Both the position numbers and the translations under genes were made by a program. Below the pieces are notes generated by a model, which was given only the letters and a program-made list of their open reading frames with translations, had not been told where the DNA came from and did not search any database. From NCBI GenBank assembly GCA_903951445.1, contig CAJBBZ010000276.1, positions 1 through 64,000 on the forward strand: 64,000 nucleotides of DNA. Reading direction: 5' to 3'. Shown one piece after another: positions 53,030 to 62,147 of the stretch (positions within the stretch are counted from its first letter, which is position 1; each line of letters opens with the position of its first letter). This DNA is from an uncultured beta proteobacterium (GTDB taxonomy: Bacteria > Pseudomonadota > Gammaproteobacteria > Burkholderiales > Burkholderiaceae_C).

Positions 53030-54832
53030 GTGCCACCTATGGTGCCTCACACGCTGCCCCGCATAAGCGCCAACGACCGCGCGCTCTGGCCTTGGTGGGC
53101 CTTGCTGGTTTGCGCGGTAAGCCTTTATTTTTTCGGGCTGGGCAGCCCGTATGCGCCCACCAATGGCGACGAAATGGTCTATATCCATATCGCCCGCCTG
53201 ACCGCCGCTTCGGGGCACTGGTTGCCACTGGTCTCCGACCTGGACAACATGCGCAACACCAAGCCGCCCTTGCTGTTCTGGCAGGCCATGGCCAGCGTCG
53301 ACTGGAGCGCGAACGGCAGCTTGTTTTCGCTGCGCTGGCCCAGTGTGGTTTACACCTTGCTCACTTGCACGGCCCTGGCCTGGATGGCGCTGCGCATCAG
53401 TGGCCAATGGCGTATTGCGCTGCTGTCGGCGATCATCTTTTTGGCCTTTTTTTCCACCTACCGGTATAGCCGGGTCTACCTGACCAGTGCACCCGAAACT
53501 TTTTGGCTGGCCCTACCGCTGTGGTACTTGCTGTGGCAACAAAGTGCATCGCCCGACAGCGCGCGAGCAGCGCCCGGACCGCACGCCTTGGCGGGCCGGT
53601 GGTCGCCCCCTATTTACCTGCTGGCGGGCCTGGTGATGGGACTTGGACTTTTGTACAAATCCTTCGCTCTGCTCGCACCGGCAGCGGCCACGCTGGGCTG
53701 CGCACTGTGGCTGAGCCAAGGGCCTCCCCGGTGGCATACCTTTTTACGCACGGCGGGGGGAGTGGGCGCCAGCGCCGTGCTTGCCATGGGCGTTTTTGCG
53801 CTTTGGTTTGCGCTGGACCCCGATCCGCAAGCGGTATGGCAAGAATTTGTAGTGGGCGAAAACGCCGGCAAGCTACAGGCCGGTGGGTATTGGCAGGCCG
53901 CCTGGAACGGGGACTACCCTCTCTGGCAACAAGCCCTGGCCTACCCGGAAAACGCAGGCTTGTTGCTGCCGGTGGCGCTGGGTCTGTGCTGGTACGGGAT
54001 GCGCGCCGCCTGGCTTGGCCATTGGCGGGCCTGGGTTGGTACACCACAAGCCACGCTTTTGGTATGGCTGCTGGTGTGGCTGCTGGTTTTTAGCATTCCC
54101 AGCCAACGCTCGGCGCGCTATGTCATTCCGGCCATGCCGGCCTTTGCCATTGTGCTGGCCTTGTACTGGGAGCGTCTGGCGCGCGGCTCGTTTGTCGCCG
54201 TATTGCTCATTAGCGCGCTGGCATTGACCTTACTAGCCCGCTTTGCCTGGGTGATGCACGGTATGGGCATCGGCACAGGTTTCGATATGGCCGTCACGCT
54301 GACCTGTGCAGCACTCGGTCTGGGTGCCAGCCTTGGAGGCTTACTGCACAGGCGCTGGACGCGCGACAGCACATTGGCCGCCACGCTGGCGCTCTACGCC
54401 TGTTTCAGCGCCATGACGGCACCGCTTTCCGACGCGCAAGCGGGCTACAGCCCGGCCATTGCGGCACGCATGCAAGGACTGCGTATTGCAGTGCCCAATG
54501 GATTTAACGCGCAGTACGAGCGCTTTAACTTCCTGCTGCCAGGCAGCACACTGGTTCCCTACGACGCCGAACGCCGCAACACCGCAACCCTGCGCCCGGA
54601 TTTACCGCCCGCAGAGCGCTTGGACTATTTGCTAGAACGTTTTGATGCCGTAGTGTGGTTGGACAATGACGCGAGGCAAACGCAAGTGACATGCGCGCCA
54701 CGCTGCGAAGTGCTGGCGCAGCGCTGGCATGTCAAAAGCCGTCACCGGGCGGGGGAAGTGACTATGTCCAATCTGTTGCAGCCGCAGGAATGGTTGTTTG
54801 GCAGAGAGCTTTTAATAGTCAGCAAGCCCTGA
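53030..54832 (+). CDS. ArnT/PMT-like membrane glycosyltransferase
   Basis: A 600-residue polytopic protein resembling ArnT/dolichyl-phosphate-mannose transferases (GT83/GT39). The N-terminal part has the acidic motif TNGDEMVYIHIAR and the following NTKPPLLFWQAMAS typical of the family, followed by about ten hydrophobic helices and a C-terminal soluble domain (about 475-600). The start is GTG at 53030 or ATG at 53039. It probably moves a sugar from a lipid carrier to lipid A or another acceptor in the periplasm. Confidence 0.85.
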   Translation: MPPMVPHTLPRISANDRALWPWWALLVCAVSLYFFGLGSPYAPTNGDEMVYIHIARLTAASGHWLPLVSDLDNMRNTKPPLLFWQAMASVDWSANGSLFSLRWPSVVYTLLTCTALAWMALRISGQWRIALLSAIIFLAFFSTYRYSRVYLTSAPETFWLALPLWYLLWQQSASPDSARAAPGPHALAGRWSPPIYLLAGLVMGLGLLYKSFALLAPAAATLGCALWLSQGPPRWHTFLRTAGGVGASAVLAMGVFALWFALDPDPQAVWQEFVVGENAGKLQAGGYWQAAWNGDYPLWQQALAYPENAGLLLPVALGLCWYGMRAAWLGHWRAWVGTPQATLLVWLLVWLLVFSIPSQRSARYVIPAMPAFAIVLALYWERLARGSFVAVLLISALALTLLARFAWVMHGMGIGTGFDMAVTLTCAALGLGASLGGLLHRRWTRDSTLAATLALYACFSAMTAPLSDAQAGYSPAIAARMQGLRIAVPNGFNAQYERFNFLLPGSTLVPYDAERRNTATLRPDLPPAERLDYLLERFDAVVWLDNDARQTQVTCAPRCEVLAQRWHVKSRHRAGEVTMSNLLQPQEWLFGRELLIVSKP

Positions 54833-54839
54833 GCCGAAA

Positions 54840-55544
54840 TCACTCGCGGTGGTGCGCCCGGTAGCGGGCCACAAGGTAGATGTGCAGCCCCACAAAAAGC
54901 CAGGGGTCCAGCACCGCATCCCAGACATTGCCCGTAGGCCAGCGCGTGAACCCAAACACGGCCAGCACTAAAAACAGGACGGTTGCTGGCGCAGTTTGTG
55001 ACATGCGCGCCCCCAGCACCCAGGGCACCAGCGCCAACAAAAGGCATAGCGCATAAGCCAGCGGCGAAAAACCCCATGCGTACAAAGCCAGCGGAAGATA
55101 GGCAAAGGTGTCAAGCATCAGCAAGCACCCCAGCGCCATGCCCAGCACAGCGTAACGGTATATCCAAGGGCTGCGCTGCGCGGAACTTACAAGGCTGGAT
55201 GCTTTTACCGTGTGCGGCCATTTGCGTTGCGCCAGGCGCTGCCAAAGGTAATACAACGACAAAGCCATGGCCATCAAACTGGGCGTCTGAAAGGCGAGCC
55301 CAAGCCAATAGCTTAGGCCCCAAGGACCGGGAACCCAGGCCCATAGCGCCATAGTCCAGGCCAGCAGGCCCCCAGCGTCGCGTAAGCGGCGTGTACTGAA
55401 TAACTGTGCGCCAGCGCTCAGCAAAGCAGCCAGCACCAGTGCCCAGCCAGCGTGCCTCAACACAGCCAAATAGCCGGGCTGCGGCAACAGTGGCGCGGCG
55501 TCTTGCACCAGGCGCAGCCATAAGGAACTGTCAAGCAGGCTCAT
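54840..55544 (-). CDS. Multi-pass membrane protein of unknown function
   Basis: A 234-residue hydrophobic protein with about seven transmembrane helices, rich in Leu, Ala and Trp (for example LLAWTMALWAWVPGPWGLSYW). I recognise no family. It overlaps the upstream sialidase-like gene by four bases and is convergent with the ArnT-like gene. A role with that secreted neighbour is likely from the coupling, but unknown. Confidence 0.7.
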   Translation of the reverse strand: MSLLDSSLWLRLVQDAAPLLPQPGYLAVLRHAGWALVLAALLSAGAQLFSTRRLRDAGGLLAWTMALWAWVPGPWGLSYWLGLAFQTPSLMAMALSLYYLWQRLAQRKWPHTVKASSLVSSAQRSPWIYRYAVLGMALGCLLMLDTFAYLPLALYAWGFSPLAYALCLLLALVPWVLGARMSQTAPATVLFLVLAVFGFTRWPTGNVWDAVLDPWLFVGLHIYLVARYRAHHRE

Positions 55545-56752
55545 GGGCTTGCTTTACCCGGCGCCGTTGGCGAAGCGCCCACCCAGGTAAATCGCTGCCA
55601 GGCAATCGATTGGCGCTGGTCGGTATAGCTCACCCAGAGCTGGCCATCGGCCATGGCCATGGCCGGGTAAGAATACTCGTGACCGAGCGGCCCGTTTTCT
55701 AAATCCAGCACGGTGCTCCACAGGCGGCCATCTGCCGAGGACGCCATGCGTAAGTCGTGGCGTCCGATTTGTCGCGGGTTGTAAACCAACAAATGTTGGG
55801 CGCCTGCCGTCAGGGTGGCGACACTGGCATTGGGATTGTCAAGCGGCAAATCGCCTGCATCCGACCAATGTGCGCCGCCGTCGACGCTGCGTGCCGCACG
55901 GATGCGGCCCTCTGGCCCGCCATCGCGCATCAATGCCAGCCAATCGCGCTCGCCCGTTGCCAGCAAAGCCGGTTGCAGCATCTGGCCTTGCGTCGAGATA
56001 GGCACCATACCAAGCAACACGCCCTGGGCATCCAAGCGCACCGCCACCGGGTATTTGCGCGCCAGCTCAAAATAAACCGGCAAGACCATACCGCCGTCAG
56101 CCAGCGGCAAAGGTGCGGTGCGCACCAGATAGCTGGTATTCCAGAGCCAGGAAAGGGGAAGCACCGCCTTGGCCCGCCAGGCCCAGGGCATTTGCGCCGT
56201 GGGTGCAGACTGTTGCAAATGCAGCACCCGCCCGGCCGCCCAACCGCCTAAACCCGTAGCCACCACAAACAAATGCACTTGGCCCTGGCCATCCACCCAG
56301 GCCACCGGATTGCCCAGGCGGCGGATGCCAAAACCCAGTTGCTGCGCCACCTCCCAGCGGTCCACCACCATACGGGCGGGGGACCAACTACCCGTGGCGC
56401 GGTCCAGAGAAGACATCGCAATCTGAACATTAGGTGCGCTCTCGCGGTCTCCGGCAAACCAGAAAGCCAGCAGTGCCGATGGATGCGCGGCAGGCAGAGC
56501 GACCAGTGCACTGGCATGCGCCGCCGGTACGCCGGGTGGCATGGGGATATGGCCTTGCCCTACGCGCTCCCAATGTCCGCTGGTAAGCGCGACATCGCCC
56601 AAACTCGGGGCGGAACCATTTGCTTGGATTTGCGCACTCGGATGCGCCAGCGCAGGCCCAAGGTCTGCGCGCCGCGCCGCATCGGCCAAACCGAGCAAAC
56701 CGGCGATGGCCAGCGCGGCACAAGCGCGCAACAAGCGGGAAGAAAAAAACAT
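55541..56752 (-). CDS. Secreted BNR-repeat/sialidase-fold protein
   Basis: A 403-residue protein with an N-terminal signal peptide or anchor (about 5-24) and a six-bladed propeller of the sialidase (BNR_2) type. One clear Asp-box, SVDGGAHWSD, and weaker repeats (SSADGRLWSTV) are visible, with ALLAFWFAGDRES resembling the RIP-like first blade and EYSYPAMAMADGQLWVSYT the last. True sialidase activity is not certain, as the arginine triad cannot be checked by eye. Coupled to the membrane gene downstream. Confidence 0.78.
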   Translation of the reverse strand: MFFSSRLLRACAALAIAGLLGLADAARRADLGPALAHPSAQIQANGSAPSLGDVALTSGHWERVGQGHIPMPPGVPAAHASALVALPAAHPSALLAFWFAGDRESAPNVQIAMSSLDRATGSWSPARMVVDRWEVAQQLGFGIRRLGNPVAWVDGQGQVHLFVVATGLGGWAAGRVLHLQQSAPTAQMPWAWRAKAVLPLSWLWNTSYLVRTAPLPLADGGMVLPVYFELARKYPVAVRLDAQGVLLGMVPISTQGQMLQPALLATGERDWLALMRDGGPEGRIRAARSVDGGAHWSDAGDLPLDNPNASVATLTAGAQHLLVYNPRQIGRHDLRMASSADGRLWSTVLDLENGPLGHEYSYPAMAMADGQLWVSYTDQRQSIAWQRFTWVGASPTAPGKASP

Positions 56753-56944
56753 AGGCGCATCTTAGCGATCAGGCCTACATCCACACCCGGCTTGCGGCCA
56801 AGCATTTTGCTCAGGACGCCTAGCCCATTGCAATCGACCAAGTGAACGATCTGTCGCAGCCAGTTTGCTGTCGCCGCGCAGCCCGCCCACTAAACTGCGC
56901 GCTTCTGACTGTTGAACTAGTCCAGCGCCACTGAAGCTCTATAC

Positions 56945-57964
56945 ATGCCGAACCACAGCATTCTCGCCATCGCGCCTTTGGGTTTTCCCTGGCAAACCAT
57001 AGACCCGTTTTTGTTTTGCGTCCACCACGACGACGCCTACCCGCGTGGCAATGCGGACATGGGCCCGGACGCTGACTTGGGCGGACGCAATATGGGCCAG
57101 GACTTTGAAGGCAAAGACGGCTGGCGCATGTACCACGGCAGCACGGTGCCCGGCTTTCCGGCGCATCCGCACCGGGGTTTTGAAACCGTCACTATCGTGC
57201 GCCAGGGCTTTATCGACCATTCCGACTCGTTAGGCGCCACCGCCCGCTTCGGCCCGGGCGATGTGCAATGGCTGACCGCCGGCAAAGGCATCGTGCACTG
57301 CGAAATGTTCCCACTGCGCCAATCCGAGGCCGCCAACCCGGCCGAGTTATTCCAAATTTGGCTGAATTTGCCGGCCCGCAAAAAAATGGCCGAACCGCAC
57401 TTCACCATGCTGTGGGCCGACGGTGTTCCCTTGCTTGACTTTGCCGATGCACAACAGCGTAAAACCTCGGTACAAGTGGTGGCCGGTAGCTTGGGGCAGA
57501 CGCGCGGCGCCCCGCCCCCGCCGGACTCCTGGGCCGCAGAGCCCGACTCCGACTTGGCCATTTGGACCGTCCGCATGCAAGCCGGGGCGCAGTGGCAGAT
57601 GCCGGGCGCAAGCCATGCGCAAACGCGCCGCCGTCTCTACTTCTTCCGGGGCCAAGGCCTGACCATTAACGGGCAAACCATCCCCCCGCAATCGGTGGTG
57701 GAAGTGCAGGCGCAAGACGCGATCGCGCTACAAGCGGGCAGCGACGAGGCGCAATTGCTGGTTTTGCAGGGACGCCCCATTGGCGAACCAGTGGCGCAAT
57801 ACGGGCCTTTTGTGATGAATACCCAGACCGAGATTCACCAGGCCTTTGCCGACTACCGCCGCACCGAATTTGGCGGCTGGCCCTGGGGGCGCAGCGACCC
57901 GGTGCACCCGCGCGACAAAGGGCGCTTCGCCCTGCACGCCGACGGGCGGGTTGAAGAGCGCTAG
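56945..57964 (+). CDS. Pirin family protein
   Basis: A 339-residue bicupin of the pirin family. The metal site is complete in the N-terminal cupin: H74 and H76 (PAHPHRGFETVT), H118 and E120 (GIVHCEM). The second cupin (about 190-270) has FFRGQGLTINGQTIPPQSVV. Some pirins are quercetinases or redox regulators; the role here is unknown. The 192-bp gap before it (56753-56944) separates it from the divergent sialidase-like gene. Confidence 0.9.
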   Translation: MPNHSILAIAPLGFPWQTIDPFLFCVHHDDAYPRGNADMGPDADLGGRNMGQDFEGKDGWRMYHGSTVPGFPAHPHRGFETVTIVRQGFIDHSDSLGATARFGPGDVQWLTAGKGIVHCEMFPLRQSEAANPAELFQIWLNLPARKKMAEPHFTMLWADGVPLLDFADAQQRKTSVQVVAGSLGQTRGAPPPPDSWAAEPDSDLAIWTVRMQAGAQWQMPGASHAQTRRRLYFFRGQGLTINGQTIPPQSVVEVQAQDAIALQAGSDEAQLLVLQGRPIGEPVAQYGPFVMNTQTEIHQAFADYRRTEFGGWPWGRSDPVHPRDKGRFALHADGRVEER

Positions 57965-58023
57965 GACTGCTGCGCAGCGCTTGCTGCAAAATGCGCTCCT
58001 CACCCGAAACGCTTGGATACGCC

Positions 58024-59133
58024 ATGTCACTGATTCCCGCCACCATACTCACAGGCTTTTTAGGGTCGGGCAAAACCACTTTGCTCAAACGCATACTGAC
58101 CGAGGCGCACGGTCAAAAAATCGCCGTCATTGAAAACGAATTCGGTGAAGAAAACATCGACAGCGATATTCTGGTCAGCGACACCCAGGAACAAATCATC
58201 CAAATGAGCAACGGCTGCGTCTGCTGCACCATCCGTGAAGACCTGCGCACCACTTTGCAAGACCTGGCCGAGAAAAAGCGCAAAGGCGAACTGGACTTTG
58301 ACCGCGTGGTCATCGAGACCACCGGCCTGGCCGACCCCGGCCCGGTGGCGCAAACCTTTTTTATGGACGATGAGGTGGCCGAGTCCTACTTGCTGGACGC
58401 CATTCTGACCCTGGTAGACGCCAAACACGCGCCCGAGCAGCTCAATGAGCGCCAGGAAGCACGCCGCCAGGTCGGCTTTGCAGACCAGATTTTCATCAGC
58501 AAGTCCGACCTGGTCAGCGCCGACGCCCTGGACGCACTTAGCCACCGCCTGCAGCACATGAACCCGCGCGCACCCCGGCATATTGCGCACTTTGGCGAGA
58601 TGGACATCAAAAACGTGCTGGATTTGCACGGCTTTAACCTTAACGCCACCCTGGACATTGACCCGGATTTTCTGAGCGCGGGTGAGCACACGCACGACCA
58701 TGCGCATCATGACCATGACCATGACCATGACCACGGACACGCGCACGCGGACCACGCGCATGGGCCCGATTGCGACCATCCCTCGCACGCCCACGAGGCC
58801 CAGCATGGCCTCCACCACCATATCGATGACGATGTCAAAAGCTTTGTCTTCAAATCCGAGCGGCCTTTTGACCCGGGCAAACTGGAAGACTTTTTGGGCG
58901 CTATCGTCAATATTTACGGGCCGCGCATGTTGCGCTACAAAGGTGTCTTGTATATGCAAGGCAGTGAGCGTAAAGTGATCTTCCAGGGGGTGCACCAGCT
59001 CATGGGCAGCGATTTGGGCCCCACATGGGGCGCGAACGAAGTCAAATCCAGCAAACTGGTGTTTATCGGCATCGATTTGCCCAAAGACATCTTGTTGCAA
59101 GGCATGGAGCAGTCCCTGGTAGCAAGCCCTTGA
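58024..59133 (+). CDS. CobW/COG0523 GTPase metallochaperone with His-rich linker
   Basis: A 369-residue G3E GTPase. Walker A GFLGSGKTT (11-19), the metal-binding CxCC motif C65-V-C-C68, and TTGLADPGP are present. A histidine-rich linker (about 218-265, repeats of HDHDHDH) separates the GTPase from the CobW_C domain. Such proteins deliver zinc or another metal to client enzymes. The ATG at 58024 gives the usual start; the frame opens at 57991. It lies directly before dksA, whose family includes zinc-binding members. Confidence 0.92.
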   Translation: MSLIPATILTGFLGSGKTTLLKRILTEAHGQKIAVIENEFGEENIDSDILVSDTQEQIIQMSNGCVCCTIREDLRTTLQDLAEKKRKGELDFDRVVIETTGLADPGPVAQTFFMDDEVAESYLLDAILTLVDAKHAPEQLNERQEARRQVGFADQIFISKSDLVSADALDALSHRLQHMNPRAPRHIAHFGEMDIKNVLDLHGFNLNATLDIDPDFLSAGEHTHDHAHHDHDHDHDHGHAHADHAHGPDCDHPSHAHEAQHGLHHHIDDDVKSFVFKSERPFDPGKLEDFLGAIVNIYGPRMLRYKGVLYMQGSERKVIFQGVHQLMGSDLGPTWGANEVKSSKLVFIGIDLPKDILLQGMEQSLVASP

Positions 59134-59274
59134 CCGCCTGTTTTCGGGTGTAAGAAAGGCGGCATTGACTTGCCTGTACACTCGCGCGCCGATCAAGGGG
59201 GCAGCCCGGCAAGACGGGAGAATTCCTGAACTACCCGCCATCGGGCCCCTTGGGTTTCTATTAGGAGACACGAA

Positions 59275-60339
59275 TTGAACGCCACCAGCACCAAGAAAGC
59301 CAAGCCCGGCGCGGCATCCAAATCCGTGCCTGCGGCTAAATCCAGTCCGGCCAAAGCTGCCAAGGTGCCCGTCGCACCCGCCAAAAAACCTGCGGCACCG
59401 ATCAAAGCCCTCTCCAAAACACCGGCCAAAGCCAGTGCGCCAGCCCCAAAGAAAACTGTGACTACTCCCGCTAAAAAAACTACGCCCGCCCCTGCCGCCA
59501 AAGCCGCAGCACCCGCCGCTAAAAAAACGCCGCCCGTTGGCGCCAACGCATCCAAGGCCAAAAGCGTAGCCAAACCTGCCGCTCCCTCAAAGCCCGCAGC
59601 CAAAGCACCCGCAATTGCGGCAAAACCGGCGGCCAAAGCGCCGGTCGCTGCCAAAGCAGCAGCGCTTGCCGCCAGCCCCGTTGCCGCAACGCCCGCCAAA
59701 GTAGCGGTGCCCGTCAGTAATGACCCGTCGGCGGTGCCAGTGAAATCAGGCAGGCCCTCGTCCCGCTTGGCGCAGTTAACCGTGCCGTCCATGGCGCAAT
59801 CGGTGGCCTCCACGGCAGCCAAAGCCAGCTTTGGCCACGCCTACGAAGCCGAGCCGGTGGCGCCCGTCGTGCCCGCTCCGGTGAAAAAAGACAGCAAACT
59901 GGCCAATAACTGGAAAACCAAGCCGGTGGACCAATTGAGCGACGCCGAATTGCAGGCGATGCCCGATTCCGAGTACATGAACGAGGTGCAAATGGCCGCC
60001 TTCCGGCTCAAGCTGGTAGTGCTCAAGCGCGACATCCTGAGCAATGCCGGCGAAACCACCGAGCATTTACGCGAAGACACCTCGGTGGTACCCGACCCCA
60101 CCGACCGAGCCACCATCGAAGAAGAGCATGCTCTGGAGCTACGCACCCGCGACCGCGAACGCAAATTGCTCAAAAAAATCGAACAGTCGATTTCCCGCAT
60201 CGATGCCGGTGACTACGGCTATTGCGATGAGACCGGTGAAGCCATCGGCATCGGACGCCTGCTGGCCCGGCCCACAGCCACCTTGTCTCTGGAAGCGCAA
60301 CAGCGCCGCGAGCTGAAACAAAAAATGTTCGGCGATTAA
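59275..60339 (+). CDS. dksA: DksA-like RNA polymerase-binding protein with long Lys/Ala/Pro-rich N-terminus
   Basis: A 354-residue protein: residues 1-185 are low-complexity Lys/Ala/Pro repeats, then the DksA coiled coil (FRLKLVVLKRDILSNA, ERKLLKKIEQSISRID) and the globular end YGYCDETGEAIGIGRLLARP. Canonical DksA is about 150 residues. Only one (C317) of the four zinc cysteines remains, the pattern known from zinc-independent DksA proteins. The start appears to be TTG at 59275, with AGGAG 7 bases upstream. DksA binds the RNA polymerase secondary channel and acts with ppGpp. Confidence 0.88.
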   Translation: MNATSTKKAKPGAASKSVPAAKSSPAKAAKVPVAPAKKPAAPIKALSKTPAKASAPAPKKTVTTPAKKTTPAPAAKAAAPAAKKTPPVGANASKAKSVAKPAAPSKPAAKAPAIAAKPAAKAPVAAKAAALAASPVAATPAKVAVPVSNDPSAVPVKSGRPSSRLAQLTVPSMAQSVASTAAKASFGHAYEAEPVAPVVPAPVKKDSKLANNWKTKPVDQLSDAELQAMPDSEYMNEVQMAAFRLKLVVLKRDILSNAGETTEHLREDTSVVPDPTDRATIEEEHALELRTRDRERKLLKKIEQSISRIDAGDYGYCDETGEAIGIGRLLARPTATLSLEAQQRRELKQKMFGD

Positions 60340-60363
60340 AGCCGCTTACAAGGCGCCCAGGCC

Positions 60364-61404
60364 ATGACTCCCGGCGATACCCCCAACGCAGGCGCAGGCG
60401 GCAACGCCAAAGCGCTGGATCCGGTTTCGCAAAAACGCGCCATTGCCAGCAAATTGCGCGGCGCGCGCAAACGCGAATTTGCCATGCTGCGCGAGCGCAT
60501 GCGCGAGGGTGAAAACACACCGAACACCGTCGCGGGCATACGCGGACGCGCCGTACGCGACCGGCCTGCAAGCAACCAAACACTGGAAAAAATAGAACGC
60601 ATAGGCGCGCATCTGGAATCGCTATGGAATCCGGGCGCCGCCAAGCCCGCTGCGCCGACGCCGTCTGCGCCCGTGGAGCAAACTAAGCCCAAGAGTGCGC
60701 CGCCACCCGAAGCGTCTCCCAGCAAGTTGGCGCCCAGCACCTGGTCCTCGGACAGCTTATGGAACAAGCCTATCAGCCAATTACTAGATACCGGCCCGCT
60801 GAGTATGTTGCTGCAACTGCCCACGAGCACCCCTGTGCCCACTGAGGCACCGGCAGCGCCGCAAGCCGCTGACTGGAGCAAAGACCCATTTGCCCAGGAA
60901 ATCGCCGCCTTATTTGCCCTGGGAAAATATACGGCAGTGCAAACCTTGCTCTTGTCCCGACTGGACCCGGACAGTGAGCGCGACCCGGCCAGTTATTGGC
61001 AGGTCTTATGCCTGCTGGACACCTACCGCTTGCTGGACGATATGGACGGTTTTGACGACACCGTCCTGGCCTTTGTGCATTGGTGGAATGGGCTCACGCC
61101 CAGCTGGGACAGGTCTGCGCCTGCGGACAAAGCATCCCCCTGGGTGTTGCTAGGGGATATCAAGGGCGCCAATGGTCTGAAACTGCCCGAGCTCGACCGC
61201 AGCGAAACGCTGCAAAAAATTGATATCGACTGCAGCACACTGCGACACATAGACCAAGCCGCCTCTAAAGCACTGCTGCAATGGCTGGGAAGGGCCAAAA
61301 CACGCAATTACGAAGTCAGCCTGAACGCCCCTTCGGCCTTGGTGGCGCTGCTTTGGAGCACCATGGACATGGAAAAGGCTGCGCAAGTGCGCAAATCCTT
61401 TTGA
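60364..61404 (+). CDS. Protein of unknown function with C-terminal STAS-like domain
   Basis: A 346-residue soluble protein. Basic N-terminal region (KRAIASKLRGARKREFAMLR), a Pro-rich linker (about 95-130), a helical middle with a tetratricopeptide-like feel (FALGKYTAVQTLLLSRLDPD) and a C-terminal part resembling a STAS fold (IDIDCSTLRHIDQAASKALL then LNAPSALVALLW). Starts 24 bp after dksA, so likely the same transcript. Function not recognised. Confidence 0.75.
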   Translation: MTPGDTPNAGAGGNAKALDPVSQKRAIASKLRGARKREFAMLRERMREGENTPNTVAGIRGRAVRDRPASNQTLEKIERIGAHLESLWNPGAAKPAAPTPSAPVEQTKPKSAPPPEASPSKLAPSTWSSDSLWNKPISQLLDTGPLSMLLQLPTSTPVPTEAPAAPQAADWSKDPFAQEIAALFALGKYTAVQTLLLSRLDPDSERDPASYWQVLCLLDTYRLLDDMDGFDDTVLAFVHWWNGLTPSWDRSAPADKASPWVLLGDIKGANGLKLPELDRSETLQKIDIDCSTLRHIDQAASKALLQWLGRAKTRNYEVSLNAPSALVALLWSTMDMEKAAQVRKSF

Positions 61405-61492
61405 TCGCTTCCAGCAAGCGTTGGACTTGCGCGTGCTGCCGTCCCGCCGCAAACAAAAAAATGCGGCGCACCAAAAACTATTCATACGTTAC

Positions 61493-61521
61493 TTGCAATG
61501 CAATTGCTAAGTACTTAATTT
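61493..61521 (+). promoter_or_regulatory. Possible promoter upstream of the mra cluster
   Basis: TTGCAA (61493-61498), 17-bp spacer, TAATTT (61516-61521), in an AT-rich stretch. It lies about 100 bp before the MraZ boxes; another promoter nearer the boxes is likely but weaker by eye. The rest of 61405-61625 contains only a hairpin CGCCGCA/TGCGGCG near 61446-61469 and no gene. Confidence 0.35.
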
Positions 61522-61625
61522 AGAACATCTTTTACGCGGTTTTTAGACGCATATTGGGTTCTAAGTCTTTGATTTCATTGGAAAAAACTTCAACAAACCC
61601 TGTTCCAAACACGAATTTGCTGGTA

Positions 61626-61660
61626 AAGTGCAAATAAGTGCAAATAAGTGGAGGAAAGTG
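61626..61660 (+). promoter_or_regulatory. MraZ operator: four AAGTG boxes at 10-bp spacing
   Basis: AAGTG occurs at 61626, 61636, 61646 and 61656, each exactly 10 bp apart, in the leader of mraZ. Regularly spaced GTG-type boxes upstream of the division and cell-wall cluster are the binding site of the MraZ repressor, which would thus regulate its own operon including rsmH, ftsL and ftsI. Confidence 0.8.
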
Positions 61661-61706
61661 CCAAAAATACGGCCTTTCACTCGTTCAGTTGGAATAAGAG
61701 GTTTTT

Positions 61707-62138
61707 GTGGTGTTTCAAGGTGCTTCCTCGCTCACGCTCGACGGAAAAGGGCGTCTGTCCGTGCCGACGCGGCACCGCGACGTGCTCAGCGCGACCGCCC
61801 AAGGCCTGCTCACCATCACCAAACACCCGCACGGCTGCCTGATGGTCTTTCCCCGCCCCGAGTGGGACGTTTTCCGTGACCGGATTTCCGCCCTGCCCAT
61901 GTCGGCGCAATGGTGGAAACGAATATTTTTGGGCAATGCCATGGATGTGGAGTTGGATAGCACCGGCCGCATCCTGATCTCGCCCGAGCTACGCACCAGC
62001 GCAGGCATCGCCAAAGACACCGTCTTGCTGGGCATGGGCAACCACTTCGAACTTTGGGACAAAGTGGCTTACGAAACGCAGGAAGCTAAGGCAATGCAAG
62101 AGCAAATGCCCGACGTATTCAAAGACTTTTCTTTCTGA
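61707..62138 (+). CDS. mraZ: Transcriptional regulator MraZ
   Basis: AbrB-like DNA-binding regulator at the head of the division/cell-wall cluster. The 143-residue protein has two repeats: [20 protein letters not shown] and [19 protein letters not shown], each with the conserved D-x-K/T-GR core. It uses a GTG start, either 61707 or 61710; no ATG is available nearby. Four operator boxes stand about 50 bp upstream. Confidence 0.95.
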   Translation: MVFQGASSLTLDGKGRLSVPTRHRDVLSATAQGLLTITKHPHGCLMVFPRPEWDVFRDRISALPMSAQWWKRIFLGNAMDVELDSTGRILISPELRTSAGIAKDTVLLGMGNHFELWDKVAYETQEAKAMQEQMPDVFKDFSF

Positions 62139-62147
62139 GCGCGCCCC

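Noticed and set aside
61446-61469. Rho-independent terminator after the STAS gene
   Set aside because: A CGCCGCA/TGCGGCG stem is present but no T-run follows on the plus strand.
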